DNA of 64,000 nt from Symsagittifera roscoffensis. Lineage: Eukaryota; Xenacoelomorpha; Acoela; Convolutidae. The stretch lies in NCBI RefSeq assembly GCF_963678635.1, contig NC_087064.1, positions 30,037,740 to 30,101,739 on the forward strand, read 5' to 3'. The notes beneath the pieces were generated by a model, which worked only from the letters and a program-made list of their open reading frames with translations, did no database searches and was not told the origin of the DNA. A program made the translations under genes and the position numbers. Of this stretch, positions 22,318 to 34,429 are shown in pieces (position 1 is the first letter of the stretch; every line of letters begins with the position of its first letter).

Positions 22318-23285
22318 TCCTGTCGTTTCCATCTGTCTACGAGGTGCCGGTAGTCCTGCGGCACAGTCCAGTTATCCGACTCCCCCGTAGCATCTGGAGG
22401 ACGCCAACACTGCTTCGGGACCTCGCTCTCCGATGCGGCCGAGCTCCGGTCAACTTCATCATCGCCGAACAAAGACAGCTTTTTCCATCAATCGATCAAA
22501 TTGTGGAAGTAGGCGGACTTTACATCTCTAGGTCCCATTTCCCTTCTACTGCCAAGCCACTCTCGGTCATCGTTTGTTCGGAATCGCTTGGATGATCTGA
22601 AGGAACCTTCTGATCTGCTACCCGCAAGCAGATTTTGACATTCGTCCCATACTTTGGTAGACTTTCTGTGTTCGCACGTCGTTTCCGTCATCTCCTGGCA
22701 CATTTCAGCCCAAGTAATTTTTGTTTCGTCCATGTTATTGTCATCTGGCCTTTGCACGGTTGCAAACATCATCTGTCTTTCGGCAGAGGCATTGTCCCCA
22801 CTTCTCAGAAAACCATCTGCAGTCTCGTCCTCGTCAAAACTAAACTCATCATCGTCAGTCCCGTCTAAAGAGCCCTTCGTTTTTTCATCGTTTCCGCCCG
22901 GAGCAGTCGTTATTTCTCTTCTCCCCCGTCCAACCATCGCGAGTACGCTTCGCTTGCCGTTTGTGTGTGACAGCAAGAATGTAATTGGGCGACTCAAAAT
23001 TGGAAAGAAACGGAGAAATAATCCAATTCCACGCGTTGACTCCCCCACTTCAATCATTTTGCCACTCGTAACCTCGCCTATTACCACAGCATGCTCTTCA
23101 CTATGCTCATCGACCAATTTCTCATTTTGTCCCATCTCCGTCGGGCAGACGCGTTCTATTGAGTTGTCGTCGGGTTCGAAATTCCCCCGATCACCTTCCC
23201 TTACACTCGTTTTCCTGACCGCTTCTTTCGGAAACTTCGATGTCGACTCGCTCGGTGACGTCGTCAACCATCGCCGATTCGCCAA
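22318..23285 (-). pseudogene. Retroelement-encoded acidic/Ser-rich polypeptide, broken
   Basis: Open from 23285 to 22488, then one in-frame TGA, then open again to TGA at 22318, so the original frame likely ran through. The sequence is hydrophilic with an acidic patch (DGTDDDEFSFDEDE) and a segment rich in Trp, Cys and charged residues (WAEMCQEMTETTCEH). I recognise no gag, RT or integrase motif. It is the last coding segment before the 3' LTR and lies in a different frame from the retropepsin-like block, so frameshifts separate them. Confidence 0.5.
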
Positions 23286-23469
23286 TTCTGATCTCAGTCA
23301 TTTCTGTGCCAGATCCCGCACCCTCGTGATAAACCAGCACCGTGTCACATGAGTCTGTATTCGCAGCTGCATTGGCACATACTCTGCCTGAATCCGTTCC
23401 ATGTCGGACCCGAAATCTCGGTCTCCCAGGACATCTGAATCTAACCTGAATTGGACTTTTGTACTTCGT

Positions 23470-23913
23470 TCAAGTTTTCAGAACTTGGTTCCTCATGTCG
23501 AAAACGAAATCTTCGTTCTGTTCATACCAAACGAGTCCAAGTGTTAGATCAACATCCAGTCCAACGACCACCAAGACTTCGGTCCTTCTGTTAAACTGTC
23601 CCAGCTGCAGCACAATCGATGCTCTGCCAACTACTTCCAAACTGACTCCTTTTTTTGTCTCGAGAATTTCCTCGGCCTGTCTCAGGGGCATCTCTGATCC
23701 AATCGACCGGTAGGTTTTGTAGCTTAACAGGGTCCATTCAGTGTCTGGATCCAGTTCCACTTTAGCAGCCCTGTTGTTGACGTAGCCATTCGTGAATGCT
23801 CTGATGGGCATCCAATACCAGTCGTCCGTCTCCACGAGAATTGATTCACTCACTTCTTTCCCCGCATTCTTGGGCGCCACAACTCGTGACTTCTTCACTT
23901 GGCGTCCCACCAC
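23470..23913 (-). pseudogene. Retropepsin-like domain 5 of the tandem array
   Basis: 147 residues. The fold signature is retropepsin-like: IRAFTNGYVNNRAAKVELD (first strands), then DPDTEWTLLS where an active protease has DTGAxxTxIS, a middle VVGRASIVLQLGQF segment, and LGLVWYEQNEDFVFD at the place of the family's ILGxDFL..xxxxID. The active-site Gly is Glu, so the catalytic motif is not intact. It is in another frame from domains 1-4. This is the best-preserved domain of the array and the clearest evidence for the family. Confidence 0.65.
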
Positions 23914-24085
23914 CGGCTTGTCATCTCCGTCTTTCCAATCTCCTAAATGTGTCTGAGACTCCTCTGCGAGTTCAATTTTCTGTGGCCTTGGGCACGACTC
24001 CCATTCGAATGAAACCGCCGAACTTGGTTCGAAACTCGTGAAACTTTCTTTGACTGCTCATCATAGAAACTTCCTAAACATTCAT

Positions 24086-24742
24086 TCATCCATCGTGTAC
24101 TCGGAACCATGTCCGTGTCCATCTCAGTCTCCCCAACTTGATTTCCACCGAAATTAATCCCAACACTTCGACATCTCGGACATTTCCGTCACATCTCCCA
24201 ATCAATCTTCCGTTGAACTGCAGTATAGCTGGCCGTGGCTGCAACGTCTGGTAAGCGTCAAGTCGCATCAAATTACCCGCAATCTCGTCGTCAAGTTCGT
24301 TATCCATATACACACCATTGGCGAACGCATTCACAAACCTCCTGCGAGTTTCAACGGATCTGGTTCTCCGCCCTGCATTCGATTCGACTTCCGTTGCGAC
24401 CTTAATTTTACCCTCGCTAGTTACAGAACCGGAACATTGGGTCTCAGCGCGTGCCGTAAGCTCTCCTTCAACGCTAAGTAGTCTTGATGTGATGCCATCT
24501 TTGCCAACAGGTTCTGCCAATACACCCAGCCCTTCGTGGATCGGCTCGGCTAGCTTGGTTTTGTCTTTTCCTTTGCTCGTTGCTCTTGGAACCTCGGGGT
24601 TTCTGCCTCCGTCAAGCACAATTTCGAAGTGATGTGGGATCATGTCTTTGCAATCTTCGGTGATCACCTGAACTGTTTCTTCCCTTCCAGTCCGTAGCAC
24701 CCCTCTGGGACGCTCGAGGAGCATCCCGTGTAGTCCTTCCAA
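24086..24742 (-). pseudogene. Retropepsin-like domain 4 with N-terminal linker
   Basis: Same frame as the two upstream segments but separated from them by stop codons. About 130 residues of charged linker precede RFVNAFANGVYMDNELDDE, LQFNGRLIGRCDGNVRD, VEVLGLISVEIKLGRL and FRVHDG. This repeats the order NG-strand, FNGxL, VLGxxxV seen in domains 2, 3 and 5. No DTG or DSG is present. The frame ends at TAG before the last strand. Confidence 0.55.
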
Positions 24743-24779
24743 TTATTTGAGGCTCAGAACCACGTCGACTTCTATCTCA

Positions 24780-25171
24780 GTATCCGCCACCACAACAACA
24801 TCCAGCCGCTCGGTGATTGTCCCAACCTAGACATCCACTTCTGCCTGGCCCAAAACAACAACGTCACTAACCTGATCGTCCCAGCATTTGTGAATTTTTC
24901 CATTGAACGCCTGAAGCTGAGGGGAAGATTCTAGGATCATGAAAGCACATACATTCATCATGTGGATTGCAGTAGTCTCTTCCAGCTCCATCCGAACTAG
25001 GAGGTTGTCCACGAACCCATCGATCAAGTGCAGCTTCGGGTTAAACTCGGTTGGCACTTCAGCCGCTTGCAGCATCATTCTGCTGCCCGATGAATCGTCA
25101 TTATCACTTCGTCTCGAGTGAGTCGCAGTCGTTGAATCGGGTTCGACCGGCGTGGTCCGTTTGCTATCCAT
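24780..25171 (-). pseudogene. Retropepsin-like domain 3, interrupted
   Basis: Begins 18 bases after the stop of the upstream frame, in the same frame. IDGFVDNLLVRMELEETT, LQAFNGKIHKCWDDQVSD and VVVLGQAEVDV align with the other repeats. A TAG at 24827 cuts it, but the same frame continues past it with the expected valine-rich strands. Two nonsense changes in an otherwise unbroken frame point to recent decay. Confidence 0.55.
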
Positions 25172-25189
25172 ACCCGTACTCGGCTTCTT

Positions 25190-26164
25190 CTATTCTTCCG
25201 CATTCCACATCGATACCTTCTTTTTTGTCCCAATCGTTTCTTCGTCCAGTATGATCATTGATGTCTTTGGTAGTTTCTCAAAAACTACTGGCGTCGGCTC
25301 CATTAGTCTGCTCTCGTGACACAGCGCTCTTTTTTTGTGGCTTACGAATAATTTGTGACACTCCGCAAGTCCCTGAGCACTTAGGACTACATCTGAATCG
25401 AGAACTCGGTTACTGACAACGATCAACATGAAGGTTCCCTCAAAGCTACCGAATCCGACTCTTGTTCTGATGTATCCGAGGGCCTCGACCTTTCGTTCTT
25501 TTCCACTGAATGTTCCTTTCAACTTTCCATTGAACCTCCGAACAGCGTCTTCGCACCCGAAGGGTTCAAGCAAACCTTCGAATATCAAGTTGCAATCTGT
25601 CCTATTGTCAATCTCAATGTCCACTATTTCGTCACACACACTGCCCCAAACGAAAGTTCGTCCCTTGTTAGCCGATTCCGATCTGGGGGCAAATTGTTCT
25701 CCTCCAACTTCTCCTGTCCGCACTCTGGGATAGTCGGAGGGAGCCATAATCTGCCTCATTCTGCTTTCACTCAAGGGACTGCCAATCTCTTCCAGCAATG
25801 GCACTGTACTATCGCCTGCATGAATACAGCGCCGCTGATAGTCAACCCTGATTTCTGACTTTCTTTTCAGCGTGCTGAGACTGATCAACAAGGGTCTGAA
25901 CAAGTTCTCCTCAACGATAACTGCTATTTTCTTGTTTATTGCTCCTATCTCCAACTTCATGATTGTCCGGCCATGAATGACAGCACCGTCATGCCTTGGA
26001 CCGCAGTAGTTCCTCAGTTCCTTCCTCGGATGCATCATTCTAAAATCGACGTAGTTGATCCAATTCGAATAACCCACACTTCCTAAGTTGGTTCTTAACA
26101 GAAACAGATCGTCTATTCTCGCTTTGAATAACACTTCGCTTGCATCTTGATTGTCTCGATCCAT
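25190..26164 (-). pseudogene. First polyprotein segment: retropepsin-like domains 1 and 2
   Basis: 324 residues from an ATG about 90 bases inside the LTR/primer-binding junction. Domain 1 (residues ~50-125) reads DGAVIHGRTIMKLEIGAINK, then NLFRPLLISLSTLKRKSEI and RVDYQRRCI, in the pattern of the C-terminal half of retropepsins. Domain 2 (~170-275) has EIVDIEIDNRTDCNLIFEGL, RRFNGKLKGTFSGKER, VEALGYIRTRVGFGSFEGTF and VLDSDVVLSAQGL. Neither has a DTG/DSG triad. The frame ends at a single TAG, after which the next repeat continues in the same frame. No zinc knuckle, RT, RNase H or integrase is seen. Confidence 0.6.
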
Positions 26165-26233
26165 TTTCTTCTTCGTTGTTCGGTCTATTCGTTATTCGTT
26201 CTAATCCAAAGATCGTTATTCGCTCGATAAAGA

Positions 26234-26254
26234 AAGCCCACCCAGGAGCGCCAA
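26234..26254 (-). promoter_or_regulatory. Putative tRNA primer-binding site
   Basis: Immediately inside the minus-strand 5' LTR the sequence reads TTGGCGCTCCTGGGTGGGC. A TGG-initial GC-rich block one or two bases from the LTR end is where retroelements pair with a tRNA 3' end. I cannot assign the tRNA. Confidence 0.5.
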
Positions 26255-28291
26255 TGTAGATTCTTTTCCGGGGAGTCGTCTCCTCTAAGCAGGTTTTCAC
26301 TCTGCTCAACTGCCGCAGAATTTCTCCCCTTTATACCGTGTAATGGCGGGAGACACTAAGACACGATATGATCCACAATCCTGAAAGGGTTATGTTGGTG
26401 GTCAGACTAAATCGGCCGATCAAAGGATTACGAAATTTGCCCCTTAATTTAGGTTCTTTTCGGCTACCCTCTTGGGCTTCTAGCTAGTTCACCAAATCGT
26501 GGGCACAATGAGTAAATTCTCAATCGCTCACTGTCTCAACCCGGTACTAAACTCGGGTTCCAGCGCAACTCGCTCACTAGCAATAATTGTTCTCTTCTCT
26601 GATTGAGAACCAACTACCCTTAGTAGTAGCTAACACTGTTCTCCAAGTAACTGAGAACCCACTACTCTCTCTAGTAGTTATCACTGTTCTGCAGTTCGGT
26701 GGTTGTACCTTAATCGCGTATCATTATTTTTAGTTACTTTCGGTTCGGTCAGAGGCGTACCGGTCCCTATCCCTACTAACATTCACTTAACTAGCTGCCA
26801 ATCAGTACTTATCAGCTGAATCAACCATTAGGTCAGCTTTAATTAAACATCGGGGTGGCACTTAGTTAATCAGGACATACTGAGCAAACATTGGGTTCAA
26901 CTACAAAATCAGCTCCCAATCGTATTTGACCAATGACACCTTGCATGATTTTATTTTAGTTCTTCCTAACTTTTTCCCTTTCCTATGAATTGGGTAGTTC
27001 TCACACAACCGGGAATTTAACTTCCGTGATAATTGAAAAGTTTCCATTTTTGGTCATTTTTAAATTTAAGTCCAAGGGCTGGGTATTTCCCTTCCCCGTG
27101 CCGTTTTGATCCGAAAAAACACCACATGAGTTTATTTAATATGCTAGGGCTGTTCATAAAATCTTCATACCGAAATTTCCATTTCCTCCCATAGATGTTC
27201 TCAATTTTTGTCTGGGGCTATATTTTTACTTGTTTGTCGTTCTAATTGAAAGTCCAAGTGGATCGGGTTAAGCTGACCCCAATGTTTGCTAATTACAGAA
27301 AATCACTTTCGCTCGGGTACAAAAATCAAAACAGAAAATTCTCGATTTGAGGGCCTCCCCTTACCTCCCCAGGTAGGTAAATACCCCTTACGGGTCCTTA
27401 CAATGCTAATTTACCGCTTTTCAGGGGTTCCGGGGGTCTTGGGGTCAAAAATGCCAAATGACCACTTAGAAGTCATCCGAGGTCAAATGAGGTCAAACGC
27501 GTCCAAACGTCTTATTTTTGATGGTAGATCATTCCCACTAGGTTTAATTGATATCGGACCATCCCTTCCCATATTTTCGAAAATATTGGGTCAATTAACA
27601 TTTTTCCCTAAAAATGCCATTTTCACCCCATAGGAAGTTTCGGAGAGGATTGGATCACTAGGGGTCCCCCTACTGGGTTGGCCTCCCTTCACATTGAAGC
27701 ATTAAAATCACAAGTCATTTATCACTATCAGGTGTAAATAGCCTAATTCAATTTTCAAGTGCTAATAGCTTCCGTCGTAGCCGCCGGATTGGGTCCAAAC
27801 ATTAATAAATTATAGGTCTTTCCCCAACCTACCATCCCCCCAAGTTTCAGCCTCCTAGGATTATCAGGGGCGAGAAATAACGAAAAGTGGGTTTTGTTTA
27901 CATAGGGCGTAAAACCGGAAGTAATAACCGGATGCGTTCAAAATCCCGGTGGTGAACTTCCCTCGCCTAGGGCTACAACATATTGCAATATGAAGTCATT
28001 CTGACCATTAGTTACCGGTTTACAAAAAGTGCTAATTGCATTTTCGGAAATCATTATCACTCCCCGCCAGGGGTCCCAGGGGTCTGGAAATTAGCATGCC
28101 CGGCTAAAATCATCTCTATTAGTCACTCACCATTTTTCATAAGGATCGGACCAGTGGTTCCCATTCCGGGGGGGGGTTCCAGATTTTGCGCGCTTTTCCA
28201 ATTCTTCGCCCTAAGATAAGCTTAGTTGCTCTAAAACTAAGCTTATCTATTACTGAATTTCATTGCTACAAGTTCATACAGTCGGTTTACG
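26255..28291 (-). mobile_element. 5' LTR (minus-strand element), truncated at its outer end
   Basis: Begins TGTAGATTCTTTTCCGGGG on the plus strand and parallels 19552-21816 throughout, lacking a ~240 bp segment. Homology stops at GTCGGTTTACG, after which the sequence is unrelated, so roughly 65 bases of the outer end may be lost. The inserted open frame shared by both LTRs (115 residues at 20785 and 27286) is part of the LTR repeat and lacks known motifs. Confidence 0.75.
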
Positions 28292-28539
28292 CTAAGTTAC
28301 TATAGCAATGTAATACAGTAGAATCACCAATTCTACAGTGTGCATAAATTAGTCCTCGATACACTAATGTTGGAATTTTTTCCTTTTAGCTTAATATTTT
28401 TTTTTCTCAAAAACGCTAAAAACTCTTAAGTTTTTGTATGGTATGTTTACGTATGCCTTGATCAATGTCTGATAGTTTAAAAATTCAAAGTTTAAAAATT
28501 ATCATCGTTGAAAATTTTGTCAAAATTAAAAAGTTCTTT

Positions 28540-29870
28540 GCTTTCCTTATATCAATTGTGTAATACCTTATTTCAGGTCGTTTTCTAGTCATGTAACTTC
28601 AAGACCGTCCAACTTTTGATGACTCTAGCTTAGAGTCAACCAAGGTCTCCGTCACTTGCTTTCAGGTCGTTTGCTATTCATGTAAATACAAGGTCAATTG
28701 TTGCCAAAATTTAGAAGTTCTTTTCTTTCGTTATATCAATTACGTTCAACCTTATATAAGGTCGTTTTCTATTCATGTAAATGCACGACCGTTCAACCTT
28801 TGATGACTCTAGCTTTTAGTACACTAAGGTCTCCGTCACTTGCTTTCAGGTCGTTTTCTATTCATGTAAATGCAAAACCAACCAACCTTTGATGACTCTA
28901 ATGGTTTTCTAGTCATACAAGTATAGAAAACGACCGGATATATCAGGTTGTCTTACTCAATTGATTTTGGCAAAATTTAGAAATTCTTTTCTTTCGTTAT
29001 ATCAATTGTGTTAAACACTATATCAGGTCGTTTTCTATTCCTGTAAATGCAAGATCGTCCAACATTTGATGACTCAATTGGTTACACAATTGATATAACG
29101 AAGGTGAAGAACTTATAAATTTTGACAAAAATTTTCAACGATGATTATTTTTGAAACCATACAAAAAACCAAAACCATGATGAAAAAACCATGAAAAAAC
29201 CAAAACCACGAAGGTAAAGAACTTATAAATTGTGACAAAAATTTTCAACGATGATTATTTTTAAAACCTATACAAAAAACCAAAACCATGACTCAAAACC
29301 ATGATGACTCAAATTTTTAAAACCAAGTTGACTCAAAGCTAGAGTCATCATCGGTTGAACGGTCTCGCATTTACATGAATAGAAAACGACCGGATATAAC
29401 AAGTCGCTTTACACAATTCATATAACGAAACTAAAGAACTTTTAAATTTTGAATTTGCATTTACATGAATACAAAACAAGAGTCACTCGTTAACTAGAGT
29501 ATATGGCTTTGGGTCATCATGATTTTCTAGTCATACATGAATAGAAAACGACCTGAATAACAGGTCGATTTACACAACTGATATAGGTAGAGTAAAGAAT
29601 TTTTAATTTTTGGCAAAAAATTTAAACGATGAAATTTAAAAGTTATTTATTTTTGTTATATCAATTGTGTAAAACGATCTGTTTTATCAGGTCGTTTTCT
29701 TTCAATGTCTATCAATTGTGTAAAACAGGTTGTTTTCTATTCATCTTATATCAATTGTGTAAAACGACCTGTTATATCAGGTCGTTTTCTATTCATGTAA
29801 ATGCAAGACCGTCCAACCTTTGATGTCTCTAGCTTTGAGTCAAACAAGGTCTCTATCTCGAACACAACTC
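28540..29870. repeat. Array of interspersed direct and inverted short repeats
   Basis: The block AGGTCGTTTTCTATTCATGT AAATGCAAGACCG, followed by CCAACCTTTGATGACTCTAGC, occurs at least six times in both orientations. It is mixed with TTATATCAATTGTGTAAAACG and palindromic ACCTGTTATATCAGGT. Spacing is irregular. No coding sequence is supported. Confidence 0.75.
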
Positions 29871-31216
29871 AATCATTTTCAGATATTAAATTGAGAGCAA
29901 AAAAATAAAATTTTGGTTTATGGCGAAATACTTATCATACAATTTTCAAATATGGAAAAATGCTTGTCATAGAAATTTCGGGATTTTAGAACGGTTGGCC
30001 GAAAATGGACGTCGTAAAAAAACGCAAAGGGGGATACAAGAGAGGGGCCGAACCTCTTCCTCACCGTTCATATATTCTACCCTCAGGCAATCCTAGTGGG
30101 TGGCAAACCCTTTTCAGCAAGTTCTATCCTTTTTCTCTGAATGGGTAGTAATTTATGTGAAAAGTTGTTCCGACTTTTGAAGAAATGGCAAAGTTTGCAA
30201 AATTTCTCAAATTATTGCCAGTTGAATGAGAAAACTCAAATTATTGCCAGTTGAATGTGAAATTTTGTTACGCTAAAATTGATAAATTTTCAAATCCTAA
30301 CGTTTGCAGAAGTTCAACCGAACAAAAAAAACAGCTGAAAAAAACCTCGATAGACAGAAGTTGATTTCAAAAAAAAACTGAAGAAAACGCAAATAGAAAC
30401 CAAATATTGCTCATTTTCAAGAATTTATTGTTTTTTTTGTGCTAACCTATGATTTGGTAGTTTTTGATCAATTTTTTGCGTTTACACAGTCTACATTCTG
30501 AACTTGCCATGTTTCGACTGTGCTCAAATTTCATCGACTAGCAACTTAAATGAATTTTCATGGAGATGCCTCATTTGAATATAAAAATCACTAGAGTGGT
30601 GAGTTTCAATTTCAAAATTTCATTTCTGGTCTCCCTTTTTGTTACAAAATTGCTTTGGGCATATTGATTTGGATAAATATGTTTGGGAAACATTTCAAAA
30701 ATTTTCTTTTTCTTCTACCCTAAAACTCTTGCATCTCAAATTTTCGAAATGTTCTCCCTGATATTTTACCTTGCGATTAACACTTCCTTGGTAGATATTT
30801 GTTGCTGAGCAGATTTTTTTCTCTTTTTTTAAACTAACTTAGTTCTTTAATTTTAAAATAATTGAAACTACCTAAATTTTAAAAAAAGAAGTTAGACTGT
30901 GAAAAACCTAATTTCGGACTAAGTGCTCGACATATATTTGACTTTCTTGACCAAAATTGGGTATATTTCACATTACGAGGCCAAACTGTCTACTGGATAG
31001 GCGCACAATTTGGTTTCTTTATGTTCCTGGATTCCAGAGACAAGTTTTTAAACACATTCAAAGTGGATTTGATATAAAAAAACTTCCGTGCACTTCGCGT
31101 ACAAGTATCTGTAACGTAAATTTTGCAGCATATTAGTTTTTTCGCAGTTTTGCAATGAGCAAATATAGTTTGTTATTCCGTATTCCGGACATGTAAACAG
31201 ATTCCCCAACAAATTC
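29871..31216. other. AT-rich spacer
   Basis: No gene seen. At about 29937 a TCATACAATTTTCAAATATGG..TGCTTGTCATA segment resembles the palindromic repeats of 59.7-60.8 kb. The 20 bp ATTGCCAGTTGAATG-containing block near 30214 is tandemly duplicated at about 30240. Confidence 0.45.
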
Positions 31217-31732
31217 AACAAGACTTCTCGTATCAGGGCGAAGCCCTGAATGTTCCGACTGCCTTTTAAGGTTTATGGAGCAGTTATAACATATAAAAAA
31301 AAATTAAATTAATTTTTTTTTAAATTGGATTTTTTTTTAAAATCATCATCCCACACGCCATATGAAATACAAAAGGATAAATTTCGCTCTTTTTAATAAA
31401 TAATTTATGGCAAATAAGCTTCGTTCAACCAATTTGGAACGATTTCTCAGACGGATTAAATCTCCGCTTACGCGTTAATAGCGCGAAATATATCGCGCGT
31501 TAATTGTTCTAAATTGGCCAAAATGGCAATCTTTAAACCCTCATAATTTTACGAAAAATGATCACAGGTGAAATATCTTTTCAAATTTAAGCTCAGGACA
31601 ACAATATCTTTCGAATAATAAAAAAAAATTCCGACAAAAATGGCTAGTTAAAAAGTCGAAATTTGTCTGAAGAAAAAAAAACCCACCCCGAGCACAAATA
31701 TTCCGTTACTTTCGTATCGAAAGACGGAATAA
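31217..31732 (-). mobile_element. Family 1 Helitron-like element
   Basis: A near-complete minus-oriented copy: AACAAGACT and the inverted 3' hairpin at the left, CGTATCGAAAGACGGAAT at the right (5' end mutated). It faces the next copy head to head across ~22 bp. Confidence 0.82.
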
Positions 31733-31754
31733 CAAGCATTAGAGGATTGTTATT

Positions 31755-32286
31755 GTTCCGACTTTCGATACAAAAGTAACGGAATATTTGTGCTCGGGGT
31801 GGGTTTTTTTTTCTTCAGACAAATTTCGACTTTTTAACTAGCCATTTTTGACGGAAATTTTTAATATCATTCAAAAGGTACTGTTGTCCTGAGCTTAAAT
31901 TTGAAAAGATATTTCAACTGTGATCATTTTTCGTAGAGTTATGAGGGTTTAAAGATTGCCAATTTGACCAATTTGGGACAATTAACGCGCGATATAATTC
32001 GCGCTATTAACGCGTAAGCGGAGATTTAATCCGCCTTATAAATCGTTCCAAATTGGTTGAACGAAGCTTATTTGCCATAATTGATTTGTTACAAGGAACG
32101 AAATCTCTATTTTTGTACTTTATATGGCATGTGGGGGGATGATTTTCACAAAAAATTTCAAATTTTAGAAAAAATTTTCATTTTATTTTACTTCATTTCA
32201 TTTTTTTATGCTTTTACTGCTGCTCCATAAACCTTAAAAGGCAGTCGGAACATTCAGGGCTTCGCCCTGATACGAGCAGTCTTGTT
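31755..32286 (+). mobile_element. Family 1 Helitron-like element
   Basis: A full-length 532 bp plus-oriented copy preceded by TATT and ending CAGTCTTGTT. With the preceding copy it forms an imperfect inverted pair. Confidence 0.85.
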
Positions 32287-34176
32287 TTGTTTAAAACAGT
32301 CCTGGCGTTAACAATTAAGAGCTCTAGCTAGATTTATTATATAGCAAATGCGGAATTTAAAAGCTAGGTTTAACTATTGTTCGAGGAATCCAATAACAAA
32401 TCTCAAGATTGGATGCATAACATTTCTCGACAATGCATCCAATCTGCTAGAAACAAGCGTGCGCCACTAGTAGTTTTTATCGTGCAGAATAATGCCACTT
32501 GAAAGATTGGTGCAATTTGATGTGCCACGGATACTCGCACCGTGAGGATGTAGCGGTTAGCATGCGATAATTGCTTTAAATGCGTGTGCTATTAGACCAA
32601 AAGTATATTAGACTCAACTTTCTAATAAATTTGGAAATCACTTGATTAAAAATTTGGCTTGGTGCACGCTGTTTGAAGTTGAAAGTTTGTGTAAGCAGAA
32701 CGTGTAATAGATTTTCTGTAAAATTCTTTTACATGGGCATGCCGGTCCCTGTGCCTTGTTATCTATTGTTTGTCAAACGAATTTTCTCTGAGAAAACACT
32801 TAGTCAAGTTAAAACTGATCTGCATGAAAAAAAATTACAATTGACTATTCACATGTGTACTGTACAGAACACCTAGAAGTACGGAAGGCTTGAGCAAGAA
32901 TAAACTTGGGCAAAAACTACACTGGCTACTTTTCTCAACCCCCACAGAATCTCTTAAAAATGTTTTTTTTTGCTATTTTCTCTCAATAACACATCAGAAA
33001 AAAATCAATGCATCAGAGAGGTTTGCTATCAAATCAAAAATCAAATAATAAGTATCATTGTGTTTTCTTGTGTTCTTTCTTGCTTGCTCACTGGCTGTTA
33101 TGGGAGGGAAAGTATTTCGTCTGCGACACCAAAAATTGTATACCTGTCTGTTGGCTGCCTGCTTATGTGAGCTCGCTCGAGACCCTTTTCATAGTTTTTA
33201 GGCATTTTTAGGTTTGCAGGCATTTACCGATTCTAAATTTTGCCTGGGATTTTGGCCTTGTTTTTTAGCAAAATTCTTTGAAAACCAGCCCTGGACTCTT
33301 AGACTGATCCAGGAAAGCCAGGGCAATCCTCGTAAGACTTCGACCTTGTTTTTTCCTCTAGCCAAGTCTGGCTCCTGAGATGGTTCTGGGTATAGACTTC
33401 TATGGACAGGTAAGCCGAGAAATTAAAAAATTGTCGAGAAAGTTCGAAAAAATGATATTTTTCAAAAAAAAAGTTCTGAATTTTGTCGCAATTATTTTTT
33501 CCCAGCCAAGGGTGTTTTAACGTAAACAACAAATCTGCAATTGATTTTGACTCCTCATTTAAAGAGTTAAACCTAGATAACCAAAAAATGTGTACCCGGA
33601 GAGCAGAAAAAAAATGTTATCGGATTGCCGAAAATTGTTTTTTTCTCCCGGATAGACAAAAAAATTTTGTTCCTGAATAGCCGATGAAAATTTGACAATG
33701 TCTTCTTTATAATGGCATTTGAGACTGATTCCTGAAATCAAGCCGGCATGAGGTCTGACCAGACCAAAATTTTGCAAAAACTGAAAGATCGAGGATTCAA
33801 AACAAGTAAATTGAAGGTTCTTAAGTCTGTTTAATTATATCTTATGACCCTATATACATATCAGATCTTATTACTTACTCACCCGATATGTTACTTCATG
33901 TTCTCGACTTGCGTATGGCTTGTGATAGCCGTTGAAACACCAATCAAATCAAAAAATTTTACAAAAATTAATTATAAGCATGAAAAATGGATGTTTCAGT
34001 AAGAAAGAGTTCCAAACTCAAAATAAACACGTAACCTCTCATAAATTTAGGCAGTGATCACACTTTGCCCGACTCAATTTATAAATGGATTTGTAAAATT
34101 CGCAGAATCCCTTCGCATGACCATATTTGGCACGACTGTACCTCGACCAGGGGATTGATGTTTATTTAGTACTCAC
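32287..34176. other. Spacer without a supported gene
   Basis: A 48 bp frame at 33361-33408 lies between CCTCTAG and GTAAGC and could be a splice cassette, but there is nothing to join it to. ACTAGCGGATTT-like sequence does not appear before 34177. Confidence 0.45.
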
Positions 34177-34429
34177 CAGCGGATTTAGGGGGAGGGAGAC
34201 GCTCCCCTCAGGGATTCGACCCCCTGCCGACCCAAATTTCCCCCTTTGAACTATTATGAGACATCCATTTCTGGCTCACTGACCCTAAAACTTTTCGATG
34301 GGGGACTTCGGGACTATTTTTGAGGGAAGAGCGCGCTCCCAATAAACGCAACTTTTTGGTCAAAGTTTTCCAAAAAGTGCCTAAAACCGCCTTTTTTGGC
34401 CTGTTTTTTCAAAAAAAAATCCGCCCCTG
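34177..34429 (+). mobile_element. hAT-type MITE, copy 3
   Basis: Starts CAGCGGATTTAGGGGGAGGG and ends AATCCGCCCCTG. The interior has GCGCGCTCCCAATAAACGCA and the ACTTTTTGGTCAAAGTTTTCC block shared with the 4.6 and 51.2 kb copies. No clear target duplication. Confidence 0.7.

Noticed and set aside
22654-23352. 232-residue plus-strand ORF opposite the retroelement coding block
   Set aside because: It is the antisense shadow of the minus-strand frame; its Ser/Leu/Val richness is typical of a complement of coding DNA.
19552-28291. Plus-strand orientation for the LTR element
   Set aside because: The primer-binding-like TTGGCGCTCC block and all protein-like frames are on the minus strand.
33361-33408. 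48 bp cassette between CCTCTAG and GTAAGC reading PSLAPEMVLGIDFYGQ
   Set aside because: Good splice consensus and an LGIDF motif that recalls a retropepsin end, but there is no partner exon or element around it.
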